Below are positions 1 to 9,547 of a DNA stretch of 64,000 nt, one piece after another. The notes under the pieces were generated by a model that was given only the letters and a program-made list of their open reading frames with translations, was not told the DNA's origin and made no database searches. Position 1 is the first letter of the stretch. Each line of letters begins with the position of its first letter. The stretch is taken from assembly GCA_000433675.1 (NCBI GenBank), contig FR893564.1, forward strand, positions 62,001 through 126,000, read 5' to 3'. The DNA is from Clostridium sp. CAG:433. GTDB taxonomy: Bacteria; Bacillota_I; Bacilli_A; RF39; UBA660. The position numbers and the translations under genes are program-made.

Positions 1-2
1 TA

Positions 3-1547
3 ACAGATTTAGATTTGAGATCAAATCTATTACATGATATAAGTGGTATCAAAAATACTGATAAAATAGAATGGTTAGATATTGAAAATAATTCTATTGA
101 CTCTATTGATTTATCAAAATACCCTAGTTTAGAAAATTTACGTATAGAAGGAAATTACAATTTATATACAGAAGATTTAGTAAAATATTGTGAATCAAAA
201 AATATATTTTTAGATATTTCAATGAATGACGTTAATAATGTTGAAGTAATAAAAGGGTATTTAAATCAATTAGATATTGCTGATAAGAGTGATTTAGAAA
301 AAGAAAGAATAATATACAAATTTGTATTAGATCATATGGAATATGATAAAAAGGCTTTGAAGGATGATAACTTAGCTTATAAATATAATGATGAAGTACT
401 TGAAAGTGCAATATCAGGAAAAGGGGTATGTGTTAATTATTGTGCATTATTTAATGTAATGTGTGAATTATCCGGAATAAATTCTTTTGAAGTTGATGGA
501 TATCTTAAATCAACATTTGGTGCTGGTGGACAACATGCTTGGAATATGGTAGAAATCGACGGACAATATTTATTTTGTGATTCAACAAATAGTGATAATT
601 ATTCAGGGCACTTTTTTTATAATATTGATGAATTATTTGGAAAAAACTTTGATTCTAAATTTAATAAAAAAGATTTAAATTCTATTGGTGTTAAATATCA
701 GGAATATTCAGTTGATAATTACGATTATAAAAATCATAAATTGAGTAAGGACGATAAAAAATATGAAAAAGAAATAGTGGCAAAAAATAGTACAGTTCTT
801 CATCGTGAAGAATCAAAATACAATGATATGCTTAATAATTATAAAAAATCTGATAAATTTGATAAGATGATTGATAAAATAATAGAAAAAAAGAATCAAG
901 TAGTAAATTCAATAGATTTAACGAGTGAAAATGCAATTAATGTATATAAATATTTAATGCTTAGTTTAGGTGTTGGTTCAGCAATTTTACTAGGTAAAAA
1001 AAGTAAAGATAAAATAGAAAAAAATATAAAGGAAAATAAAATCAAAAAAGAAAAAGTAAAACCTGTTAGAGTAAAAAAGGATTTTTTAGATAAAATAAAA
1101 GTTGCAAAAAAACAAAAAGAACTAAAAAAAGAACAATCTGAAATTAAAGAAAAAGAAAACGTTGTTTTCAATAATCCTAAGATTGATTCTAAAAATGAAC
1201 CTACATTTGAAAATAATGTTGATTATTACAATGAACTTAAACAGAGTATTGATTATATGTTACAGGTAGAAAAAAGTATGACAAATAATAGTTTTGTTAT
1301 TAATAAAACACTTGATGAAGAATTAGAATATTATTTATCTACAATGAATATGTCACCACAAGAAAGAGCTTTAACTTCGTTAGTTAGAGATTCAATATTG
1401 CCATATGAAATTCCTATTGAGAAGATGACACAAGTTCAAAGAGATTCATTAAAAGCACAAATTCGATTAGAACAAAATATATCATTATGTATAAAAGAGT
1501 TACAAGAACAAGGTTATGAAATTAATACTTCAATAAAAAGAGCATAA
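3..1547 (+). CDS. LRR/transglutaminase-like protein, 5' truncated by window edge
   Basis: The reading frame is open to the left edge and the first codons continue an LRR-like pattern, so the N-terminus lies outside the window; a TTG at 15 is only the first possible internal start. Numbering from that TTG, a transglutaminase-like core has the triad Cys139 (GKGVC), His174 (GGQHAWN) and Asp189 (FCDSTN). A single hydrophobic segment near residues 309-327 is followed by a lysine-rich linker and a helical tail. Such proteins are usually cell-surface or membrane-anchored, with protease or cross-linking folds; the substrate is unknown. The stop codon sits in the loop of a terminator, so this is the last gene of its transcript. 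Confidence 0.75.
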   Translation, partial: TDLDLRSNLLHDISGIKNTDKIEWLDIENNSIDSIDLSKYPSLENLRIEGNYNLYTEDLVKYCESKNIFLDISMNDVNNVEVIKGYLNQLDIADKSDLEKERIIYKFVLDHMEYDKKALKDDNLAYKYNDEVLESAISGKGVCVNYCALFNVMCELSGINSFEVDGYLKSTFGAGGQHAWNMVEIDGQYLFCDSTNSDNYSGHFFYNIDELFGKNFDSKFNKKDLNSIGVKYQEYSVDNYDYKNHKLSKDDKKYEKEIVAKNSTVLHREESKYNDMLNNYKKSDKFDKMIDKIIEKKNQVVNSIDLTSENAINVYKYLMLSLGVGSAILLGKKSKDKIEKNIKENKIKKEKVKPVRVKKDFLDKIKVAKKQKELKKEQSEIKEKENVVFNNPKIDSKNEPTFENNVDYYNELKQSIDYMLQVEKSMTNNSFVINKTLDEELEYYLSTMNMSPQERALTSLVRDSILPYEIPIEKMTQVQRDSLKAQIRLEQNISLCIKELQEQGYEINTSIKRA

Positions 1548-1557
1548 GCTCTTTTTT
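1535..1557 (+). terminator. Rho-independent terminator after the LRR/transglutaminase gene
   Basis: AAAAAGAGC-ATAA-GCTCTTTTTT: a short stem with a T run; the loop holds the TAA stop of the preceding gene. Confidence 0.75.
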
Positions 1558-1586
1558 ATTTGGTTATACTAAAAATGGTGAAGAAT

Positions 1587-2471
1587 ATGAATAATATAAT
1601 AGTAATTGGTGATTTAAATTATAATTTAAATATTTTTTTAAATACATTTTTAAAAGAAAATAATGAGTATACAATAAATAATATAACCAAAAGTATAGGA
1701 AATATATTAAATGTACCAATAGTTTTAAGTAAATATGATTTAAATGTATATTATTTTTCATGTGTAGGAAATGATATTGAAGGAAAAGAAATAATTAATT
1801 TTCTTCATTCAAATAAAATAAAGTCTGATTATGTAAATATATTAAATAAAAAAACAAATAATAAATATGTAATTAGAAATACAAAGAATAATTCAAAAAC
1901 AATTCTTTCTTTAAAAAATAATGATAAATATGAATTAATAAGAAGTATTAATTTTATTCCAAATGTAGTTTACAGTACAATTTATAATTCAGAGTTTATA
2001 TTAAATATAAAAAGTAAATTTAGAAGTACAAAGATAATAACTGATTTAAAGGAAATAAGTGAAGAGTCAATAAAGGTATGTAAATTATCAGACTATGTAA
2101 TAATTGCACTTAAATATGCACAAGTACTTACAGGAATAAATTTAAATATTGCAAATAAAAATAGTATAATTGAATTATATAGTAGGACAAAAAGACTATT
2201 TTCTGGTAAAATAATAATATATATTGAAGAAGTAGGATGTTTGTTTCAAAATAATAATTTAATTAGCATAATCCCTAAGATGGGAGATAAAAATAAAGTA
2301 TCAAAAAGTAGTTATGATATGTTTATTTCTACATTTATATATTGTATTAATAAAGATTATACATTAGATAAAACAGTAAAAATATCAACGATATCTAAAT
2401 TTTTATCAGATAATGGAAAACAAACATTCAATATAAAAGAGGTACTTGATATTTATGAAAAAAATAATTGA
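1587..2471 (+). CDS. PfkB-family sugar kinase-like protein, degenerate
   Basis: About 294 residues with the ribokinase/PfkB layout: an N-terminal VIGDLNYN segment, a glycine-poor substrate domain, and a C-terminal helix matching the ATP-site signature. The usual D-T-x-G-A-G-D motif reads as SSYDMF around the catalytic Asp: the Asp is kept but the GAG anion-hole glycines are gone. Catalysis is therefore doubtful, and a binding or structural role is possible. A -10 TATACT lies at 1565-1570 and a GGTGAAG ribosome site at 1578-1584, so I chose the ATG at 1587 over upstream TTG/ATG codons. The 3' end overlaps the Smr gene, implying co-transcription. Confidence 0.6.
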   Translation: MNNIIVIGDLNYNLNIFLNTFLKENNEYTINNITKSIGNILNVPIVLSKYDLNVYYFSCVGNDIEGKEIINFLHSNKIKSDYVNILNKKTNNKYVIRNTKNNSKTILSLKNNDKYELIRSINFIPNVVYSTIYNSEFILNIKSKFRSTKIITDLKEISEESIKVCKLSDYVIIALKYAQVLTGINLNIANKNSIIELYSRTKRLFSGKIIIYIEEVGCLFQNNNLISIIPKMGDKNKVSKSSYDMFISTFIYCINKDYTLDKTVKISTISKFLSDNGKQTFNIKEVLDIYEKNN

Positions 2472-2724
2472 TCCATTTATAGATTTTTTACCTAGTATAG
2501 ATTTACATGGTATGGATAGAGTATGTGCTAGAATAAAAACAGAAGAATTTATAAATGATAGTATAAAATTAAAAAATAAAAGAGTAGTTATTATTCATGG
2601 AATTGGACAAGGAATAGTAAAAGATGAAGTATATAAATGTTTAAGAAGAAATAAGAATGTTATTAATTTTAAACTTAATGTTCCAAATATTGGAAGTACC
2701 ACAGTTGATCTAAAAATAGATTAA
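2455..2724 (+). CDS. Smr-domain protein
   Basis: An 89-residue stand-alone Smr domain. It shows the IDLHGM motif near the N-terminus and the HGIGQGIV glycine loop typical of the MutS2/Smr C-terminal nuclease fold. Stand-alone Smr proteins are thought to nick or bind DNA or collided-ribosome mRNA; the exact role here is unknown. The ATG at 2455 overlaps the end of the PfkB-like gene by 17 bases, with AGAGGT upstream; a TTG at 2446 is an alternative start. The overlap suggests translational coupling. Confidence 0.75.
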   Translation: MKKIIDPFIDFLPSIDLHGMDRVCARIKTEEFINDSIKLKNKRVVIIHGIGQGIVKDEVYKCLRRNKNVINFKLNVPNIGSTTVDLKID

Positions 2725-2748
2725 CTTTTTTTATATCTATGTTATAAT
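2721..2748 (+). promoter_or_regulatory. Promoter of tRNA-Thr
   Basis: TTAACT at 2721-2726 and TATAAT at 2743-2748 with a 16-base spacer, about 20 bases before the tRNA. Confidence 0.5.
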
Positions 2749-2768
2749 TTTGATGTAATGTATGGAAT

Positions 2769-2844
2769 GCTGAAATAGCTCAATTGGTAGAGCAACTGAA
2801 TCGTAATCAGTAGGTTGCGGGTTCAATTCCTGCTTTCAGCACCA
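2769..2844 (+). tRNA. tRNA-Thr (anticodon CGT)
   Basis: Complete cloverleaf of 76 nt. The acceptor stem pairs GCTGAAA with TTTCAGC, the anticodon loop ATCGTAA gives CGT, the T-arm is GGTTCAATTCC-like, and the 3' CCA is encoded. The last six bases are the first bases of the 37-bp repeat that flanks the downstream mobile element, so the gene is left intact by the insertion. Confidence 0.95.
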
Positions 2845-2875
2845 TTGACGAATCTGTTCGAACTATTCGAACTTT
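2839..2875. repeat. Left 37-bp flanking repeat (attL-like)
   Basis: Thirty-six of 37 bases match 11991-12027. It starts in the last six bases of tRNA-Thr and contains the inverted pair TTCGAA-CTA-TTCGAA. Confidence 0.85.
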
Positions 2876-2884
2876 AAATATATG

Positions 2885-2910
2885 AATCAATCAGAAATGA
2901 TTGATTTTTT
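2885..2910 (+). terminator. tRNA-Thr terminator
   Basis: AATCAATCA-GAAA-TGATTGATT followed by T6. Near-identical hairpins recur at 12036 and 14693. Confidence 0.8.
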
Positions 2911-2944
2911 CGTTTTTTGAAAAAATCATAGAAAGGATTTGTCT

Positions 2945-3217
2945 ATGGTAAATATTATTAAAGAAGAAATTGAAATTGAAGAATCTTTAGAATCGAGGTT
3001 AAGAGTAATATGTGATTTTTGTAATACTACACCAATAATAGAAAATGGAAGTATTAGAAGAATTGATAAAACTAATTTAACTTATATTGAACCACATAGA
3101 ATATATATTAAAAACAATTTATATCTAGCATTTAATTATTCAAGTGATATATATGTTAATAACCTAGGTAAGAAGATTAAATTATCAGAACTTGAAGATT
3201 ATATAAAACAAGCATAG
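2945..3217 (+). CDS. Small hypothetical protein of the element
   Basis: A 90-residue protein with a GAAAGGA ribosome site seven bases before the ATG at 2945; a TTG six bases earlier is less likely. It begins with an acidic helix, has a C-x-x-C pair (CDFC) near residue 26, and contains a beta-rich middle. No family is recognised. It is the first gene inside the left end of the element and is separated from the recombinase by its own promoter region. It could be a small regulator or directionality factor, which is only a guess from position. Confidence 0.55.
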   Translation: MVNIIKEEIEIEESLESRLRVICDFCNTTPIIENGSIRRIDKTNLTYIEPHRIYIKNNLYLAFNYSSDIYVNNLGKKIKLSELEDYIKQA

Positions 3218-3220
3218 GTC

Positions 3221-3249
3221 TTGACTTTTGAAATAAAAACTATTATTAT
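3221..3249 (+). promoter_or_regulatory. Promoter for leader peptide/serine recombinase
   Basis: TTGACT at 3221-3226, a 17-base spacer and TATTAT at 3244-3249, upstream of the 24-aa leader ORF. Confidence 0.6.
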
Positions 3250-3306
3250 AAGTAACCAATAAATGACAAGCAGTATCCGTCTTTTATTAGAAAGCGAGGT
3301 ACATCT

Positions 3307-3381
3307 ATGGTCAAATATACAATTCATTTAAATAAAATAAATAATAGAAATATTAGAGGAGTCAAGAGTATTACTTGTTAG
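3307..3381 (+). CDS. 24-aa putative leader peptide
   Basis: A 24-codon ORF beginning MVKYTIHLNK with GCGAGGT upstream. Its codons 17-19 (R-G-V) form the 5' arm of a hairpin that ends in a T run before the recombinase. The arrangement resembles leader-peptide attenuators that control antibiotic-resistance and transposon genes. No direct evidence of translation exists. Confidence 0.4.
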   Translation: MVKYTIHLNKINNRNIRGVKSITC

Positions 3382-3402
3382 TGCTTTTGTCTCCTCTTTT
3401 TT
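3355..3402 (+). terminator. Attenuator-like terminator in recombinase leader
   Basis: AGAGGAG (3355-3361) pairs with CTCCTCT (3391-3397) and is followed by T6. The 5' arm lies inside the leader ORF and the loop spans its stop codon, so ribosome position could open or close the hairpin. Confidence 0.55.
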
Positions 3403-3410
3403 CGTATTAA

Positions 3411-5366
<1,956 letters not shown>

Positions 5367-5383
5367 ACAAACGAACACATTTT

Positions 5384-5590
5384 GTTGAAATTATATTTCA
5401 ATGAAAGTGGGAAAAGTTTGTTTCATAAATATAAAAAATAAATAGTATTTAATTTTTATATTTAATAATTATCGTGGTACGTTATGAAATTACATTTGTA
5501 ATTTTGTAAGTAGCGATAGATAATTATGGATTCTAAGGATTTTATCCTTAGCCCCCGAATTTTGGCTTAGCCGAAATACCTAGGGGGTTA
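5384..5590. other. Hairpin cluster, probable oriT region
   Basis: About 270 bases without a gene upstream of the relaxase hold several hairpins. These are TTGAAAT/ATTTCAA near 5384-5400, AAATTAC-ATTT-GTAATTT nested within ATAATTATCG/CGAT-AG-ATAATTAT near 5466-5527, CTAAGGAT-TTT-ATCCTTAG at 5533-5551, and CCCCC (5552-5556) with GGGGG (5583-5587) enclosing GGCTTAGCC. Dyads just upstream of a MobV gene are the usual place of oriT, but no nick-site consensus can be confirmed by eye. Confidence 0.45.
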
Positions 5591-5636
5591 AACATTTTGG
5601 ATGAATCCCAAATCGTTTAAAAAGGAGGCACATTTA

Positions 5637-7019
5637 ATGGATAAAGGTATGCCATATTCACTACATCTTGGTAGTGATAAGAATAAAAAAAATTCAGTAA
5701 GAGCAAGTGCTAAAAATAATGTAAGTGGAACTACTTCTAAAAGTAACAATGCTATTCAAAATGCTAAACAATTATCAAGAGTTGATAAACATAATTATAG
5801 AAAATATGATTATAATCAAGAAGATATTTATATAGTAAAAGGATCTAATTCTCTTTATGAAGATGTAAAAAAATTATATTTAGATTTATTTGAAGAAGCA
5901 AGAATCAAGTATAATGAAAAGCAAAGGGAAACAAGAAAGATTAATGATTATTTTTCTCATATATCAGATAATTCTAAAAATGATTTAGCCTGTGAATTTA
6001 TTATAGAACTTGGAAATAAAAAATATTGGAATACAAAAGATATGAACTTTAAAAAGAAAATGACTAATGTTTACAAACAACAAGTAGATGATTTAGAAAT
6101 GTTAGTTCCTAATTTTAAAATAGCAAGTGCAATTATTCACTTTGATGAATCATCACCACATATGCATATTGTAGGAGTTCCAATTAAAGAAAAAAATAAA
6201 TATGGTATGGAATTACAAGTTGGTAAATCAGATGTATTTACAAAAGATTCTTTAAAAGTATTACAAGATAAAATGAGAATACTTTGTATTGAAGAATTTA
6301 ATAAAGAATATGGATTAGATAATATTCTTAAAAGAAAACGAAAAGGAAGAAATTATGATTATCTTGTTAGTGATATGGATAACTATGTTGAAATGCAAGA
6401 AGCAATAGAAAGACATCAAATGAATATTGATAAAGTAAATGAAAGTTCAAAAGAACTAGAAAAAAATACAAATAATATAAAAGATATAGTTAATGATTTA
6501 AAGAACGTTCCTTTATCAAAAAATAATTATATTCTAAAACAAGAAGATAAAGATAAATTAGAAGATTATTTAGATAGAGTAGATAAAACAAATAATGATT
6601 ATAAAACTATACATGATTTATCAGTGTCATTAAAAGATATATCTACTGAATTATCAGAAAGTAAAGAAACAATAAAAATATTACAAGAATCAAATAATGC
6701 TTTAGAATTAAGAAATACTAATTTAAAAAATGAAAATGCTAAATTAAAAGAGAAAAATAAAATACTCCAAAAAGAATTAGATAATATTAAGGAATTATTT
6801 GAAAAGATAAAAAATAAACTTAATGATTTATATCATTTCTTTGTTAATAAAATGTGGGGAGATAACGAAAAAAGAGATAAGTATTATCCCGTTGCTTATG
6901 AATTATATAAAAAGAATATTTTAGATGAAGAACAAATGAAAGATATATTAGAAACAAAAAAAAGATCTACTGAAATAGATAGAGGTTCTAAATCAAAAAA
7001 TGATGATTTTGAATTATAA
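5637..7019 (+). CDS. MobV-family relaxase (Mob/Pre)
   Basis: About 460 residues. The N-terminal relaxase domain carries the MobV signature H-x-D-E-x-x-P-H-x-H (HFDESSPHMH) around residues 168-177, whose histidines bind the metal for nicking at oriT. The C-terminal half is a long coiled coil, and the protein ends in KNDDFEL. The start at 5637 follows AAAGGAGG with eight bases spacing; a longer frame from 5601 lacks such a site. The role is mobilization of the element with help from a conjugative neighbour. The second element in this window has a diverged MobV with the same DDFEL tail. Confidence 0.9.
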   Translation: MDKGMPYSLHLGSDKNKKNSVRASAKNNVSGTTSKSNNAIQNAKQLSRVDKHNYRKYDYNQEDIYIVKGSNSLYEDVKKLYLDLFEEARIKYNEKQRETRKINDYFSHISDNSKNDLACEFIIELGNKKYWNTKDMNFKKKMTNVYKQQVDDLEMLVPNFKIASAIIHFDESSPHMHIVGVPIKEKNKYGMELQVGKSDVFTKDSLKVLQDKMRILCIEEFNKEYGLDNILKRKRKGRNYDYLVSDMDNYVEMQEAIERHQMNIDKVNESSKELEKNTNNIKDIVNDLKNVPLSKNNYILKQEDKDKLEDYLDRVDKTNNDYKTIHDLSVSLKDISTELSESKETIKILQESNNALELRNTNLKNENAKLKEKNKILQKELDNIKELFEKIKNKLNDLYHFFVNKMWGDNEKRDKYYPVAYELYKKNILDEEQMKDILETKKRSTEIDRGSKSKNDDFEL

Positions 7020-7101
7020 TGTAAAATAATTGTATAAAATCATCGTATAAGGTTATGATTTTTACATTAAATATGTTATACTAAATAAAAGGGTAGTTGA
7101 T

Positions 7102-7995
7102 GTGTTCGTGAAAGTAATTAATGAAGATTTTAACGTGATTGAAACGCCAGCAAATGTAGAACAAATTATTAATTACATAAAAGATAGTTTAGGAAAAATG
7201 AATCTTGATAATAGCATTTTGAATGAGTTATTGTTAAATATGGATAATATAAACATTCAAATTATTGATGGTGAAACCTATTCTATTAAATTACCTAATG
7301 GTTCTTTAAGGCAAAATAAAATTTCAAATGAAGTTGGTGCGCTTAAAACAAATATGGTAATAAATGCAAATGATGAAGAATTAAACATAATACCCGGTAT
7401 AGTAATGAGAAAAAACTTCAATAATCATCAATTAATTCATGAAATTTTACATGGAATATCATCTAGACAACATAATTTATATAATGAAGATGGTATTACA
7501 TATACAAAAACAGGGACAAAAATTGATTATTATGATAACTCATTAAATGATTATCCAAATGTAACAAATCTTTCTTCAGAAGGGTTGAATGAAGGTATAA
7601 CTGAATATCTTACATCATTGTTAACAAATGAGTATAACGGAAATTATGCATCTCAGGTTGTTATTTCGAGTTTATTTATGACAAGCAATAATAATTTGTT
7701 GAATGCATATTTTATGAATGATTGCTCTGGTCTTGAAAAATTTTATGATGATGTCGAGGAAAAACAAACATTGATTACTAGACAAGATTTTATTAATTTA
7801 ACATCTAAAGGTTATGATTTTGATTTAATTTCAAAAATTATCGCAGCTGGAATTGAATATAATAGAGTACATGGAAAAGAAATGACTGAGGAAAAATTAG
7901 GCAGTTTAACACAATATTTAGATAATAATATGATTCTAGACTCAGGTTCATGGAAAGATTTGATAGCTAATTATCAAACTAATAAAACTTTGTGA
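7102..7995 (+). CDS. Zincin-like putative metallopeptidase
   Basis: 297 residues from a GTG preceded by AAAAGGG. HEILH at 113-117 is a canonical HExxH zinc site, and E160-GLNEG about 43 residues later offers a third glutamate ligand, the gluzincin pattern. No signal peptide or membrane segment is visible, so it may act inside the cell or on a partner. It is element cargo between the relaxase and a frameshifted gene. The frame continues in register for 17 codons past the TGA stop (TKEKLNTDF onward), so the stop may be recent. The substrate is unknown. Confidence 0.6.
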   Translation: MFVKVINEDFNVIETPANVEQIINYIKDSLGKMNLDNSILNELLLNMDNINIQIIDGETYSIKLPNGSLRQNKISNEVGALKTNMVINANDEELNIIPGIVMRKNFNNHQLIHEILHGISSRQHNLYNEDGITYTKTGTKIDYYDNSLNDYPNVTNLSSEGLNEGITEYLTSLLTNEYNGNYASQVVISSLFMTSNNNLLNAYFMNDCSGLEKFYDDVEEKQTLITRQDFINLTSKGYDFDLISKIIAAGIEYNRVHGKEMTEEKLGSLTQYLDNNMILDSGSWKDLIANYQTNKTL

Positions 7996-8071
7996 ACTAA
8001 GGAAAAATTGAATACTGATTTTGACTATGCAAAAGTAATTGAAGATTAAATTGAAAAATGAGGTATTATAT

Positions 8072-9141
8072 ATGAATGATAATTTAAAAGATGAAATGTT
8101 TGATTATATCAAAAAATGTCAGATGGTGAAAGTGATAGTATTAAAAATATTTATGATAAATTTTGCAAAAATAAAATTGAAAAAATAGATTTGTTTAAAT
8201 TACAAGAGGAAATTGAAAATGAATGTGAAAAGTATGGAATAATATTAGATTATTCTAAATATGATAGTGCAATTGTCGGATTGCCTTATGATATTAGTTT
8301 TGTAAAAATAAGTAATATAAACAATATAGATAAGGATGTGAATAAAATGGAAGAATTTAAAATTAATAATAATGTATCTTTTGAAGATGAAGAAACAAAG
8401 ATAGAATATCAAAAATATTTAGACAAAATAAATGAGTATAATAAAAAAATAGCAAATGGAGAAACTCCAGAAAAGGATTTATCTTCAATAATGGATGAAT
8501 TCAAAGGGAAATTTATTGTTAGACCTCAAAATGGAGAACCACAAGTAAAATCAACAAATGATTTAGATGATTTGATTAAAAAAATAGATGATAAGTTGAA
8601 TATACATTCTGAAAATAAATCTATAGACGAGCAAATTAAAGATATTGATGATAGGATAGCAGATCTTGAAAAAATAGAAAATGATTCTACAAATTTTATT
8701 CCTGATTCTTTAAAAGATTTCATTTCATTTGATAGTGAAGGATATGTTTTTCCTAATCAGAAATTACCGGTTGAACTAGAAATTGAATATGATAATTTTA
8801 CTCATAATTATTATAATAGTGAAGAAAATAAAATTGTTAATAGCATTGTGAATAAAATTGTTGAACTACCATATAATGTAGAAACAACAATTGCTCAATT
8901 AATAAACTATAATCCAAAAGAAGGATTTGTTGATCCTTTGACACAGGGTGTAATTAGTAATGCTGTTGAAAAAAAATGCAAAAACAATAATATTAATATA
9001 ATTGAAATTAGAGATGGTTTTGGCGGATTAGCATATAATTATAAAATTAAAAAAGTTATAAATGAATCAAAAGATGATGGAACACCATATGCAAAAGAAT
9101 ATGATAAAATTTATGAAAACACCACTCAAGAAGAGAAATAA
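8072..9141 (+). pseudogene. Hypothetical acidic protein with a -1 frameshift near its start
   Basis: The long frame starts with an ATG at 8116 that has no ribosome site. An ATG at 8072, preceded by GAGG, opens another frame that runs into it at an A6 run (8110-8115). A -1 shift there joins MNDNLKDEMFDYIKK to the downstream SDGESDSIKN. The joined product would be about 356 residues: an acidic N-terminal helical part, a coiled-coil middle and a short conserved-looking C-terminal domain. No family is recognised. The frame also continues past the TAA stop for about 18 codons. This may be a decaying gene, a slippage-expressed gene or a sequencing indel. It is cargo of the tRNA-Thr element. Confidence 0.45.
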
Positions 9142-9211
9142 GGATATAATAAAATATTATTGGATTTAGAAGAAAAGATAGGTATAGATGAAAAATAAAA
9201 ATAAAAAATAA

Positions 9212-9236
9212 AAATGGTATTTCCATTTCATTTTCT
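9212..9236 (+). terminator. Weak terminator after the frameshifted gene
   Basis: AAATGG-TATTT-CCATTT followed by a T-rich tract. Confidence 0.4.
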
Positions 9237-9242
9237 TTTTGT

Positions 9243-9357
9243 TATAATTTATATAGGTTGATTCATATGAATCGTTATTGCCGAGAAAAAGTTGTAGACC
9301 TCTACGTCGTCGGCACCAGATTGATAGGAAACTCGAACTATAAAAGATTCGAGTTTT
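9243..9357 (+). ncRNA. Candidate structured RNA in the element
   Basis: A -10 TATAAT at 9243-9248 precedes a structured stretch. It contains the 14-bp palindrome GATTCATATGAATC, a hairpin with outer stem TGCCGA (9279-9284) / TCGGCA (9310-9315) enclosing GTAG-ACCT-CTAC, and a 9-bp stem AAACTCGAA (9329-9337) / TTCGAGTTT (9348-9356). GC-rich stems stand out in this AT-rich DNA. No coding frame and no known RNA family are recognised. Confidence 0.45.
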
Positions 9358-9403
9358 AAAATACTTAATTTTATGCTTAGGTATTTATAAAATTAAAATA
9401 ATT

Positions 9404-9454
9404 ATGTCAATTTAGAAAACACACTTGCAAATTGACATACCAATTAGCGTGTGT
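9404..9454 (+). ncRNA. Predicted H-type pseudoknot upstream of the sigma-like gene
   Basis: ATGTCAATTT (9404-9413) pairs with AAATTGACAT (9429-9438), a perfect 10-bp stem. ACACAC in its loop (9419-9424) is complementary to GTGTGT (9449-9454) downstream. Together these form an H-type pseudoknot about 95 bases before the next gene. It could be a leader element, part of a small RNA, or a DNA site. There is no recognised family. Confidence 0.45.
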
Positions 9455-9547
9455 ATACATAATTTGAGTAAGAATAATTTATAAATATAAGCATTAAAAC
9501 TGCAATAAATATGATAAAATATATAACAAAGTTTTGGTGGTGTTATT

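Noticed and set aside
896..1171. Antisense ORF over the lysine-rich tail
   Set aside because: A Phe/Ser-rich shadow of a Lys/Glu-rich plus-strand region; no ribosome site.
7993..7995. TGA recoded as Trp (code 4)
   Set aside because: Conserved genes in the window use TGG for Trp and none contains an internal TGA; genes end in TGA occasionally. One readthrough tail is not enough.
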